Origin: Chloroflexota bacterium
GTDB lineage: Bacteria; Chloroflexota; Dormibacteria; Dormibacterales; Dormibacteraceae
Length of the DNA: 64,000 nt
Reading direction: 5' to 3'
Assembly: GCA_005882135.1 (NCBI GenBank)
Contig: VBDR01000025.1
Location: forward strand, 152,480 to 216,479
Positions 52,991-60,732 of this stretch are shown here, one piece after another. A program made the translations under genes and the position numbers. Positions within the stretch are counted from its first letter, which is position 1; every line of letters begins with the position of its first letter. Under the pieces are notes generated by a model. That model was given only the letters and a program-made list of their open reading frames with translations, did no database searches and was not told the origin of the DNA.

Positions 52991-53028
52991 ATCCGCCCCA
53001 AGGTATGGCTCGCAGGTGAGTTTGTCAA
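52977..53028 (-). promoter_or_regulatory. Promoter with LacI-type operator for the 52990-50868 operon
   Basis: On the minus strand a perfect -35 TTGACA (53028-53023) and -10 TACCTT (53005-53000) are 17 bp apart. The operator TTGGAACGCTCCAA (52990-52977) starts nine bases past the -10 and overlaps the first possible start codon. The transcript would be nearly leaderless. Confidence 0.72.
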
Positions 53029-53044
53029 CGGGTCGCGACGCGCC

Positions 53045-54220
53045 TCAGCCGTACCGCGCCACGGTGTGGTGCTCGATCAGCTCCTCGTCGAGCTCGAATC
53101 CGAAGCCGGGCCGGTCCGGGAGCGCAAGACAGCCGTCCGGGTCGATCCACGGCCTGGAGGTCAGCATCTGACTCAACGCCGAGGCCGGCCAACCGGGCGG
53201 TTCGTGGGGAAACTCGAACCACGAGTGGTTGGGGATCGACGCGACCAGGTGCAGGTTCGCGAGCAGGCCGATGCCGTGGGTCCAGGTGTGGGGGGCCACC
53301 AGGAGCCCGGCCGCCTCGGCAAGCGCGGCGACCTTCCGGAGCTGGTAGACACCTTCGGACAGCACCGCGTCTGGCTGGAGGACGTCATAGCAGCCGTCGT
53401 CGATCAGGCGCTGGAACTCATGCAGGCCGTGGTTGTTCTCTCCTCCCGCCAGCTGCAGCGTGCCAAGCCGGTCCCGCAACCGCCGGAGCCCCGCATGGTC
53501 GTGACGGGGCAGGGGCTCTTCCAGCCACGTCACGCCAAGGCGCTCGAGCTCGAGCGCGACCTCCACCGCGGTCCGGAAGCTCCACTGGCGATGACCGCCC
53601 AGTCCAGGGAGGACGCCGGCCTGGTTGGCGTCGACCAGGATCACCAGGCGGTCACCGAGCTCGCGGCGTATCGCCTCGACCACGCGGATGTCATCGCGTG
53701 CGTCATCGGAGTGGAAGCGAAGCTTGACCGCCCGGAAGCCGTCGGCCAGGATGCGGCGGCAGTCTTCGACGCGGCGCTCCGGGCTCCTGACCTCGCCGGT
53801 CGCGCAGTAAGCCGGCACACGACCCGCCACCGCGCCCCACATCTTGTAGACCGGAAGACCGGCGATCTTGGCGGCGATATCCCAGAGCGCGACCTCGACG
53901 CAGTAGACGGGAGGGCCGAGGATCTCTGCGTCGCGTAGAACGCCGGCCAAACGTTCGGGCGCAGCCGCGTCCTGGCCGATGAGGTGCGGGCTCACGAATC
54001 GTTCGACCGAAAGAGCCGCCTCCGGCCCAGCCTCAGCCGCGGTCACGCCTGTGATGCCGGCTGCCGTCTCGACTTCGATCAGGGTCATGTAGAAGGAGCG
54101 CTGGATCTCGTTGCGTCCCCATGCGGGCCGGAACTCAGCCGGCAGGGGCAGGTCGAGGACGCGGGACCGCACTCGAGTGATCCGCGACTCGGGTCGCGAC
54201 CAAGCCCCCATCGCGGCCAT
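53045..54220 (-). CDS. Mandelate racemase/muconate lactonizing enzyme-family protein
   Basis: The 391-residue enzyme is a paralogue of the 50868 product, with FRAVKLRFHSDDARDD, LVILVDANQAGVLPG, WLEEPLPRHDHAGL, LAGGENNHGLHE and HTWTHGIGLLANLH in the same order. I start at the ATG at 54220; a GTG at 54241 and another ATG at 54211 are alternatives. It is a likely sugar-acid dehydratase. Its gene is divergent from the small membrane protein at 54244, and no operator lies upstream. Confidence 0.88.
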   Translation of the reverse strand: MAAMGAWSRPESRITRVRSRVLDLPLPAEFRPAWGRNEIQRSFYMTLIEVETAAGITGVTAAEAGPEAALSVERFVSPHLIGQDAAAPERLAGVLRDAEILGPPVYCVEVALWDIAAKIAGLPVYKMWGAVAGRVPAYCATGEVRSPERRVEDCRRILADGFRAVKLRFHSDDARDDIRVVEAIRRELGDRLVILVDANQAGVLPGLGGHRQWSFRTAVEVALELERLGVTWLEEPLPRHDHAGLRRLRDRLGTLQLAGGENNHGLHEFQRLIDDGCYDVLQPDAVLSEGVYQLRKVAALAEAAGLLVAPHTWTHGIGLLANLHLVASIPNHSWFEFPHEPPGWPASALSQMLTSRPWIDPDGCLALPDRPGFGFELDEELIEHHTVARYG

Positions 54221-54243
54221 CCTATCCGGCGACAATTTCACGC

Positions 54244-54492
54244 GTGAGAACCATGCTCGGCAACCTTTTCTCGTGGACGGTCACCGCGCTCTTCGGGGCG
54301 ATCACGCTCCTGTTGGCTTTCGAGAGCTGGGCGCTGCTTACGGGCCATACGCCCATCTCCGAATACATCCGGCCCGCGGTCCACTCCTATCCGGGCGTCG
54401 CCTTCGTGATCGCGGTCGTGATCGGGATTCTGCTCGGGCATTTCCTGTGGGGACCTGCTTACGGCCGGACTTCGCCCAGTGGCGACAAGTGA
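54244..54492 (+). CDS. Small two-span membrane protein
   Basis: The 82-residue protein starts at a GTG and has two hydrophobic spans, about residues 9-32 and 50-70, separated by TGHTPISEYIRP. It ends in a polar tail. I do not recognise the family. The next gene encodes a similar protein and overlaps its stop codon, so the pair are tandem paralogues. Confidence 0.6.
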   Translation: MRTMLGNLFSWTVTALFGAITLLLAFESWALLTGHTPISEYIRPAVHSYPGVAFVIAVVIGILLGHFLWGPAYGRTSPSGDK

Positions 54493-54701
54493 GATTCACA
54501 GCCGAGTCGATCCTGTCGCTCATCGCCACAGGCGCTTCGCTGGTCGCATTCCTCCTCATGCTCCAGGAGTCGCTTGCCCTGCGCAAAGGCACTGACCCCA
54601 TCACCAACGCCGTGCGGTCGCTGGTCCGGCAGTTCCCGCGGGCCACCTATGCGGTCGCGGTTTTGATCGGCATGCTGCTCGGCCACCTGCTCTGGCCCTA
54701 G
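54489..54701 (+). CDS. Small two-span membrane protein, paralogue of the preceding one
   Basis: The 70-residue protein starts at a GTG overlapping the previous TGA. It has two spans and shares the order GTDPITNAVR, then AVAVLIGMLLGHLLWP with the neighbour's GHTPISEYIR and AVVIGILLGHFLW. The two may form a hetero-oligomer. Function is unknown. Confidence 0.6.
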   Translation: MRFTAESILSLIATGASLVAFLLMLQESLALRKGTDPITNAVRSLVRQFPRATYAVAVLIGMLLGHLLWP

Positions 54702-54748
54702 ACACCGCGGCGGCGGTCAGCCGCAGGACAGAGTGGGCGGGCACGGCG

Positions 54749-55618
54749 ATGGTGCTCACGTCCGCGAGCGCCTTCGGCACGCTCTCCATCCTGGCCAAGC
54801 TCGCTTACCGCGCGGGGCTGGGGACTCAGCAGACGCTCGCCTTCCGCTTCGTGCTGGCGGCGATCGGGATGTGGGGTCTGGCCCTGTTCATGCGCCAGAA
54901 CCCCTTGCGCTTCCGCCGCCGCGACCTGGTGACGCTGATCGCGCTCGGCGCGGTCTTTTACACGGCCCAGTCGCTCACGTACTTCACCGCCCTGCGGTCG
55001 CTGCCGGCATCGCTGTGCGTCCTGATCGCATACATCTACCCGAGCCTGGTTGTGCTCGCGGGCTGGCTGTTCCTCCGCCGCTCGGTCTCGGCTTGGCACG
55101 GGGTGGCGCTGATCGCCAGTTTTCTCGGCGTCGCCCTGCTGGTCGGGGGTGCGCACTTCCAGATCGCATGGGCGCTGGTCTTCGCGATCGCGTCGCCGAC
55201 GATCTACACCGGATACATCCTGCTCGGCGAGAGGGTGATGGGCTCCGTGCCGGCGGTCGGCGCGAGCGCCGTCATCGTGTCGGGCGCGGCGATCGCGTTC
55301 TGCATCATCGCCGCGTTCACGGGAGAGCTGGCGCTGCCAGTCACCGCGCAGGGCTGGGCGGTCGGTTTCGCGATCGCCCTCATCCCGACGATGGTCGCTA
55401 TCTCGCTGTTCCTGGCGGGCCTGCCCCGAATCGGGGCCGCGCGGTCATCGCTGCTGAGCACGTGGGAGCCGGTGGTCACCGTGCTGCTTGCGGTCGTCCT
55501 GCTCGGGGACCGCCTGTCGCTGGTCCAGGTCCTGGGCGGCGTCCTGGTTCTGCTTGCGGTCGGGGTGGTGCAGTCCGCATCGCTGTGGAAATGGAGCGCG
55601 CCAAGCGCGATCAAGTAG
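54749..55618 (+). CDS. EamA/DMT-family transporter
   Basis: The 289-residue protein has ten predicted membrane spans in two EamA repeats. The first repeat holds YFTALRSLPASLCVLIAYIYP and the second holds ARSSLLSTWEPVVTVLLAVVLLGD, both typical of drug/metabolite transporters exporting amino acids or small metabolites. The ATG at 54749 is at the start of the first helix; an upstream start is possible. The last eight bases overlap the convergent phosphodiesterase gene. Confidence 0.88.
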   Translation: MVLTSASAFGTLSILAKLAYRAGLGTQQTLAFRFVLAAIGMWGLALFMRQNPLRFRRRDLVTLIALGAVFYTAQSLTYFTALRSLPASLCVLIAYIYPSLVVLAGWLFLRRSVSAWHGVALIASFLGVALLVGGAHFQIAWALVFAIASPTIYTGYILLGERVMGSVPAVGASAVIVSGAAIAFCIIAAFTGELALPVTAQGWAVGFAIALIPTMVAISLFLAGLPRIGAARSSLLSTWEPVVTVLLAVVLLGDRLSLVQVLGGVLVLLAVGVVQSASLWKWSAPSAIK

Positions 55619-57041
55619 CCAGCCGGTCGCGGAGCCGGCTGAGAATCGGATGCAGCTCGTGCGCGCCGCGGACCGACGACGTGTCGATCTCCCATTCCTT
55701 CTTCGCGAGGACGAATGGATGAAGCTGGTCTCCGCCGATCGAGCCGTGGCCGCCGGCCTGGTCTTCGAAGTTGACCTGCTTGCCGTCGACGAACGCCCCG
55801 AACACGATCAGGTCACCACAGCTTTGAAACGAGTTGAGGCGCGACAGCTGTGCGAAGAGAATGTCGGGATCGTCGTACGCCGCAAGCAGAGGTTTGATCC
55901 TGGGTCCGCGGATTTCTTCCCCGCGTACGTGGAACACGTCCTCGCCGCCGTCGCGAGACATCACGAGGGCGACCTGCCGCAGACCTGAGACCGCCCGGGC
56001 AAGATCCGGATGCTGCGCGGTGAGCTCGGTGTGGCCCATCCTGGCGCGCCGACCGTCGAAATAGACATGCGCCAGGCCGCCGGACATCGTGACCCGGACG
56101 CGCCCGGTGGCCTGATCTTCGGGCGGGCCGTAGTCCGCACCTTTGATTTCCTGGATGCGAAATCCGGGCAGCAGCTCCGCCAGCACCTCGCCAAACGCTC
56201 GGCCGCGGGCGCCGGCGAAACGAGTCGTCTCGACTTGACCATGGTCGGAGAGCACAAGCAGCTCGTAGGCCTCGCCGCGCACGGAGGCGACCTTCCTGAT
56301 CGTGCGGTCGACGTGCTTCAGCACGTGCATGGCCGACCGGTCACTGGGTCCGAATGCGTGCGCGGTCTCATCGAAAGCGTAGAAGGCCCCGTAGATGGGC
56401 GAATATCCCTCGCGCATCGCCTTCTGAACGGCGTAGCGCGTGAGGTGGTGGACGAAGATCTCTTCGACCACATCGACCGCGACGTATCCTCGCGCCGGGT
56501 GCCGGCCCTCCGACCGCGCAATCGCGTAGTCCTTGGCGGTGCGCGCGAGCACGGCGACGGTTTGCACGACCCAATCACCAAGGTGGATCGGGTTGGCCAG
56601 ATAGGGCACGAGCACGCTGGCCGCCGACCGCGACTTTGCCTGCCTGCCATACGAGCGGTCCTGATACGCGATGCCGAAGTCATCCGCTGCACCCGCCGGA
56701 TAACACGCGGCGATGCACGCGCCGTCTCTGGTCAGCGGGTCACGGCCCTGGAAATACTTGTCGGCGACGGACTTGAAGGTCGAGCCGGCTCCGAACTGCA
56801 CGACCACGCTTCGCTCCCGGTCCCACCAGCGAAAGCTCGGGATCTCAATGTTGTCGCCATAAAGGATCCCCGCCTGGGCGAACGGGGTCGTCGACGGCAC
56901 GCCGCATCGATAGCGATGGAGCTCGTACCCCTCGGCGTCGATCAGGTGCTGCACGAACGGCATCTCTCCCGCGGCCAGCGCCTTCGCGAGGAAATCGGCG
57001 CTCACGCCGTCGATGTGCAGCACGACGAGCTTGCGGCTCAA
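55611..57041 (-). CDS. Type I phosphodiesterase/nucleotide pyrophosphatase-family protein
   Basis: The 476-residue alkaline-phosphatase-superfamily protein has the metal site LHIDGVSADFL at the start, the nucleophile Thr in CGVPSTTPFAQAG near residue 52, DETAHAFGPSDRS and LVLSDHGQVET, and a later HGSIGG. No signal peptide is present, so it is cytoplasmic. It probably cleaves a phosphodiester or removes a phosphate or phosphoglycerol group. It overlaps the endonuclease/phosphatase gene upstream (ATGA at 57038-57041). Confidence 0.85.
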   Translation of the reverse strand: MSRKLVVLHIDGVSADFLAKALAAGEMPFVQHLIDAEGYELHRYRCGVPSTTPFAQAGILYGDNIEIPSFRWWDRERSVVVQFGAGSTFKSVADKYFQGRDPLTRDGACIAACYPAGAADDFGIAYQDRSYGRQAKSRSAASVLVPYLANPIHLGDWVVQTVAVLARTAKDYAIARSEGRHPARGYVAVDVVEEIFVHHLTRYAVQKAMREGYSPIYGAFYAFDETAHAFGPSDRSAMHVLKHVDRTIRKVASVRGEAYELLVLSDHGQVETTRFAGARGRAFGEVLAELLPGFRIQEIKGADYGPPEDQATGRVRVTMSGGLAHVYFDGRRARMGHTELTAQHPDLARAVSGLRQVALVMSRDGGEDVFHVRGEEIRGPRIKPLLAAYDDPDILFAQLSRLNSFQSCGDLIVFGAFVDGKQVNFEDQAGGHGSIGGDQLHPFVLAKKEWEIDTSSVRGAHELHPILSRLRDRLAT

Positions 57042-57763
57042 ATCTCAGCGAACACTGGAAGATGGTCGGACGCCCGCACGTTGAGCGTCCATGCACGGTG
57101 CTGGGCCGCGACCGCGGCGCCCGCATAGATCGCGTCGAGCTTCTGCGCGGTCCAGTGGGTGCGCCGAAGACCGCGCGTGAGCTCGACCAGCTCGGCCTCG
57201 TGCGCCGCCGCCCGGATCCGCCGCCACAGCTGGAGGCGAGGCGGCCCGAAGGTGTTGAGGTCGCCCGCGATCAGCGTCAGCGGAACCGGGTGGCGCGCCC
57301 TCATGTCGCTGATGATGGCGCGGAACTGTTCGAGCTTGTGGGTGAACCCGACCACGTCGAGGTGCATTACGTAAACGCGCAGCGCGGCGGACTCGGCCCG
57401 GATCGCGATCCGCTTCTGCGGCGGTATCGCCCGCAGGAGCGTGCGCTCCACGCGCGTTATGCGCATGGTCGGGAGCCCCGACAGCGAGACGACCTCCGGC
57501 GAGTGCGGCTCGAACAGTTCCCTTCTCCAGATCAAGGCGTTGCCTTGCTCCCGGCCGCGAAAGAGCTGCGCTGTTGCCTGGAAGTACGCGTAGCCCTCGC
57601 CCAGGGCTTCCGCGACCGCCTCGGCGTCCGGACGGCCATCGTGCACGGAGGCTTCCTGGAGAGCGATGAGGTCGACGCCGCGAAAGTCGGGCAGTGTGCG
57701 CACCGCTTCGAGGACCTTGTTGAGCCGAAGCCCCAGCAGGATGTTCCATGTGCAGATCCGCAT
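57038..57763 (-). CDS. Endonuclease/exonuclease/phosphatase-family protein
   Basis: The 241-residue EEP-fold enzyme has RICTWNILLG, LIALQEASVHDG (metal-binding Glu), YVMHLDVVGF, LIAGDLNTFGPP and the final ASDHLPVFAEI with catalytic Asp-His. Members are nucleases or phospholipid/inositol-phosphate phosphatases. It is co-expressed with the phosphodiesterase by start-stop overlap, so the pair may act on one phosphodiester substrate such as a glycerophospholipid. That is inference. Confidence 0.88.
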   Translation of the reverse strand: MRICTWNILLGLRLNKVLEAVRTLPDFRGVDLIALQEASVHDGRPDAEAVAEALGEGYAYFQATAQLFRGREQGNALIWRRELFEPHSPEVVSLSGLPTMRITRVERTLLRAIPPQKRIAIRAESAALRVYVMHLDVVGFTHKLEQFRAIISDMRARHPVPLTLIAGDLNTFGPPRLQLWRRIRAAAHEAELVELTRGLRRTHWTAQKLDAIYAGAAVAAQHRAWTLNVRASDHLPVFAEI

Positions 57764-57793
57764 GGGTCAATTGTTCCGGCTATCCTGCCCGCC

Positions 57794-57862
57794 ATGAGCA
57801 CAAGCGAGCGCAAAGCAGGCATCGGCTGCTTTTTCGGCATCGCCAAGGCAGCCCAAGCCTGA
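57794..57862 (+). other. 22-codon open frame overlapping the start of the VOC gene
   Basis: ATG at 57794 opens MSTSERKAGIGCFFGIAKAA and ends at a TGA whose T and G belong to a CTG in the VOC frame. It may be a leader peptide coupling translation to the VOC gene, or the true N-terminus of that protein separated by a -1 frameshift or a sequence error. Confidence 0.4.
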
Positions 57863-58254
57863 CGGAGTTCGCCCAGCTCGACTACCTCTACACGCCGAGC
57901 AGCGACGTCGCCGGGGACGCGCGGTTCTTCACGGAGGTGTTGGGCGGGAAGCTCGCCTTCGCAGTCGAGGGGATGGGCGCGAGGGTCGCGATGATCGAGC
58001 TGACGGATGGTCCACCTCATGTTTTGCTGACGGACCACCTGGAGGGGGATCGCGCGATCTACATCTACCGGGTCGGCGACCTGCGCAAAGCTGTCGCAGC
58101 GCTGAAGAAGCGCGGGCTGAAAGGCGAGCGGCAGCTCGAGATCCCGATGGGACCTTGCTCGTCGTTCGTCCTGCCCAGCGGCCACCGAATCGCGCTGTAC
58201 GAGGCGTCGCGGCCAGAAGTCTTGAAGCATTTCCTGGGCCGCAAAGATTTCTGA
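57859..58254 (+). CDS. VOC (glyoxalase-fold) protein with uncertain start
   Basis: The clear VOC domain runs LTEFAQLDYLYTPSSDVAGD to the end, with FFTEVLGGKLAF, RVAMIELTDGPPHVLLTDHL and SSFVLPSGHRIALYEASR, about 131 residues. The frame has no ATG, GTG or TTG near its natural beginning; the first usable codon is CTG at 57859, or an ATG at 57748 inside the divergent nuclease gene. The neighbouring 22-codon frame supplies a plausible N-terminus in another frame. Substrate unknown. Confidence 0.75.
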   Translation: MTEFAQLDYLYTPSSDVAGDARFFTEVLGGKLAFAVEGMGARVAMIELTDGPPHVLLTDHLEGDRAIYIYRVGDLRKAVAALKKRGLKGERQLEIPMGPCSSFVLPSGHRIALYEASRPEVLKHFLGRKDF

Positions 58255-58419
58255 ATTTTTGCGCCTGGCGTGCGCCCGACGGTACCTCTCCCTCCGAAAT
58301 TGCGATCACGGGGTCGCTGACCGACGCCGCGCGAAGACTGCAGAGCCGCACGACGCGCCCTCGCTGATCCCGGGCAGAATAGGCATCGGTTTGGGGCGGT
58401 TGACTATTTCTCGGACGGC

Positions 58420-60003
58420 ATGAGCACCAAGCGCTGGATCCTGGTCGCGGCGGTGCTCGGGTCAGGGATCGTGTTCCTCGACTCCACGGTGGTCAACGTC
58501 GCGCTGCCGAGGATCGGACGGGACCTCCCGCGCTCTTTCCTCGGCGTCCTCGAAGGCCAGTCGTACGTATACAACGCGTACCTGCTGACCCTGAGCGCGC
58601 TGCTCATCCTGGCCGGTGCGGTGAACGATTTCTACGGCCGTAAGCGAACGTTCCTGTTGGGCCTGCTCGGCTTTGGCGCGACGTCGGTGCTGTGCGGTTT
58701 CGCGCCGACCATGGAGCTGCTGGTGGTCTTTCGAATCCTTCAGGGCGCGACAGGGGCGCTGCTCGTGCCCGGCTCCCTGGCGCTCATCACCGCCAGCTTC
58801 GACGGTGAGGAGCAGGGGCGGGCTTTCGGGACGTGGGCCGGCGCCTCGGGTGCGACCACGATCCTCGGCCCGCTGATCGGAGGCCTGCTTGTCGACACCA
58901 TCTCGTGGCGCGCGGCATTCTTCATCAACGTTCCCCTGGTCGCGCTGGCCGCATGGGCGACCTGGACCCACGTGCCAGAGAGCCGAGACGAACGCGCGTC
59001 GCCGCATTTCGACTGGCTTGGCGCGGCCATCGTCGCCCTTGCGGTTGGCGGGCTGGCGTTCGGCACCATCTATGGCCAGCAGCGAGCCTGGCGCGATCCG
59101 ATTGGGTTTATCGCCCTCGCGGTCGGAGTCGTGGCCACGATCGCACTCCCTCTCTGGATGATGCGCGCGAAGCATCCGCTCATTCCGCTCGACCTGTTTC
59201 GATCACGCAACTTCACCGTCACCAACATCTCGACGCTACTCATCTATGGGGCGCTCTACGTCACGTTTTATTACGTCGGTCTGTTCCAGCAGGGCACGCT
59301 GGGTTACGCCGCCGCGGCCGCGGGCGCCGCCGGAATTCCCGGAAGCCTGTTTCTGATCTTCTTCTCGAGTCGATTCGGCAGCTTGGCGGCCAAATATGGG
59401 CCGCGGATCTTCATGGCCGCCGGTCCCCTGATCATGGCGGTCGGCGTGCTGTGGTTTGCACGCGTCCCGGCCAGCAGCACGCCGTGGAGGCTGATGCCTG
59501 ACAACCCAAGCACGTATCTGCCGCCCGCCTCGTACTTCATCGACTTCCTGCCGGGCTCGATCATCTTTGGAGTCGGCCTGATGATCATGGTGGCGCCGCT
59601 CACGACCGCGCTGATGAGATCGGTGCCCGTCCGCAACTCCGGACTGGGATCGGCCATCAACAACGCGATCTCTCGCGTAGGCCCGCAGCTGGCGGGGGCG
59701 CTCATCTTCGTGTTCCTGACGGCGAACTTTTACGCCATGCTCGCGACGCGGGTCAGCGGCATCGATGTCTCGTCGGAGAGCTTCCGCAACCGCGTCAGCC
59801 CGTTGAACACGCCCACCGATCCCAACCTGGTGGCCGCGGTGCGCGACGCATCAACAAGCTCATTTCACCTGGCCATGATCATCGGCGCGGGACTGCTCGT
59901 CTTGGGAGCGATCGTCAACGCTGTCGGGATCCGCAACGAGGCCGCGACGCGGCGGGCCACGGAGCCTGCGCAGCAGGAGTCTGTCTCCCCGGCCCAGCCG
60001 TAG
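58420..60003 (+). CDS. MFS transporter of the DHA2 (EmrB/QacA) family
   Basis: The 527-residue protein has fourteen membrane spans. It opens with VFLDSTVVNVALPRIGRDL, the DHA2 motif D1, then NDFYGRKRTFLLGLLGFG (motif A) and LQGATGALLVPGSLALI (motif C-like, antiporter). It exports hydrophobic toxins or drugs with proton exchange. A 165-bp intergenic gap lies upstream, in which I see no clear promoter or regulator site. It is followed 18 bp later by the rhodanese-CBS gene. Confidence 0.92.
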   Translation: MSTKRWILVAAVLGSGIVFLDSTVVNVALPRIGRDLPRSFLGVLEGQSYVYNAYLLTLSALLILAGAVNDFYGRKRTFLLGLLGFGATSVLCGFAPTMELLVVFRILQGATGALLVPGSLALITASFDGEEQGRAFGTWAGASGATTILGPLIGGLLVDTISWRAAFFINVPLVALAAWATWTHVPESRDERASPHFDWLGAAIVALAVGGLAFGTIYGQQRAWRDPIGFIALAVGVVATIALPLWMMRAKHPLIPLDLFRSRNFTVTNISTLLIYGALYVTFYYVGLFQQGTLGYAAAAAGAAGIPGSLFLIFFSSRFGSLAAKYGPRIFMAAGPLIMAVGVLWFARVPASSTPWRLMPDNPSTYLPPASYFIDFLPGSIIFGVGLMIMVAPLTTALMRSVPVRNSGLGSAINNAISRVGPQLAGALIFVFLTANFYAMLATRVSGIDVSSESFRNRVSPLNTPTDPNLVAAVRDASTSSFHLAMIIGAGLLVLGAIVNAVGIRNEAATRRATEPAQQESVSPAQP

Positions 60004-60021
60004 CTTCTACGATCGATTTGT

Positions 60022-60732
60022 ATGGCGACGGTGATCGATCGCGATCAGCTCCAGGACCTGGTCTCGCAAGGAGCTCTGCTCGTCGAGGTGCTCAAGGCTG
60101 AGGAATACCAGGAGGATCATCTTCCCGGCGCCCTGAGCATCCCCCTGGCCCAGATCGATCGGGAGACCGTTAAGACCCTCGACCAGGAGCACCCGATGAT
60201 CGTGTACTGCTGGGATGCGGCTTGAGACATGGCGCCTAGAGCCGCGGCGCGGCTCGAGCTCCTCGGCTTCACAAAGGTCTTTCACTATCACGCCGGCAAG
60301 CTCGACTGGATGGCGGCCGGGCTTCCAACCGAGGGCGAGAACGCAAAGCGCCCGCGCGCGGGCACGGTGGCGCGCAAGGACGTGCCGGTCTGCGCGCTGA
60401 CTGACCGCGTCGGCCAGGTGCGCGACCGCGCTCGCGCCCTGGGATGGGACGCCGCCGTCGCCGTCAACGACGATCACGTCGTCCTCGGCCTTCTTCGGAG
60501 CGCTGAGCTCGACAAGGACGCCGATCAGCCGATCGAGGAAGCAATGCGACCCGGACCGAGCACGTTCCGGCCGTACGTGCCCATCAAGGAGATGGCTGAT
60601 TACATGACCCAGCACAAGCTGGAGAGCTCGCCGGTCACGACATCGGACGGCAAGCTCGTCGGTTTGCTCTTGAGGTCCGATGCCGTGGCGCAAGCCGAAG
60701 GTTGCCCCGACTGCGTGCGGAAGATGATCTAG
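60022..60732 (+). CDS. Rhodanese-CBS fusion protein with in-frame UGA (probable selenocysteine)
   Basis: The frame from the ATG at 60022 to 60732 gives 236 residues, with a single UGA at 60223-60225 (residue 68). Residues 1-105 are a rhodanese domain: LLVEVLKAEEYQEDHLPGAL, then VYCWDAA, UGA, DMAPRAAARLELLGF and YHAGKLDWMAAGLP. Related rhodanese domains usually have Cys at the UGA position, five residues after the loop cysteine (Cys63). Residues 115-225 are a paired CBS domain, and a CPDC motif lies near the end. A SECIS-like hairpin follows the UGA. Gene callers will report two fragments, 60022-60225 and 60229-60732. A redox or sulfur-transfer role sensed by adenosyl ligands is inferred. Confidence 0.78.
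60239..60255 (+). promoter_or_regulatory. SECIS-like hairpin of the rhodanese-CBS gene
   Basis: GAGCCGC and GCGGCTC form a perfect 7-bp stem around GGC. The stem starts 14 nt after the UGA at 60223-60225 and the loop at nucleotide 21, as in the FrnE-like gene. The loop sequence is less like the E. coli GGUCU or GUC loops than the other two. Confidence 0.55.

Noticed and set aside
57860-57862. TGA ending the 22-codon frame as another selenocysteine codon
   Set aside because: Downstream codons in that frame have no family similarity; the VOC domain is in a different frame.
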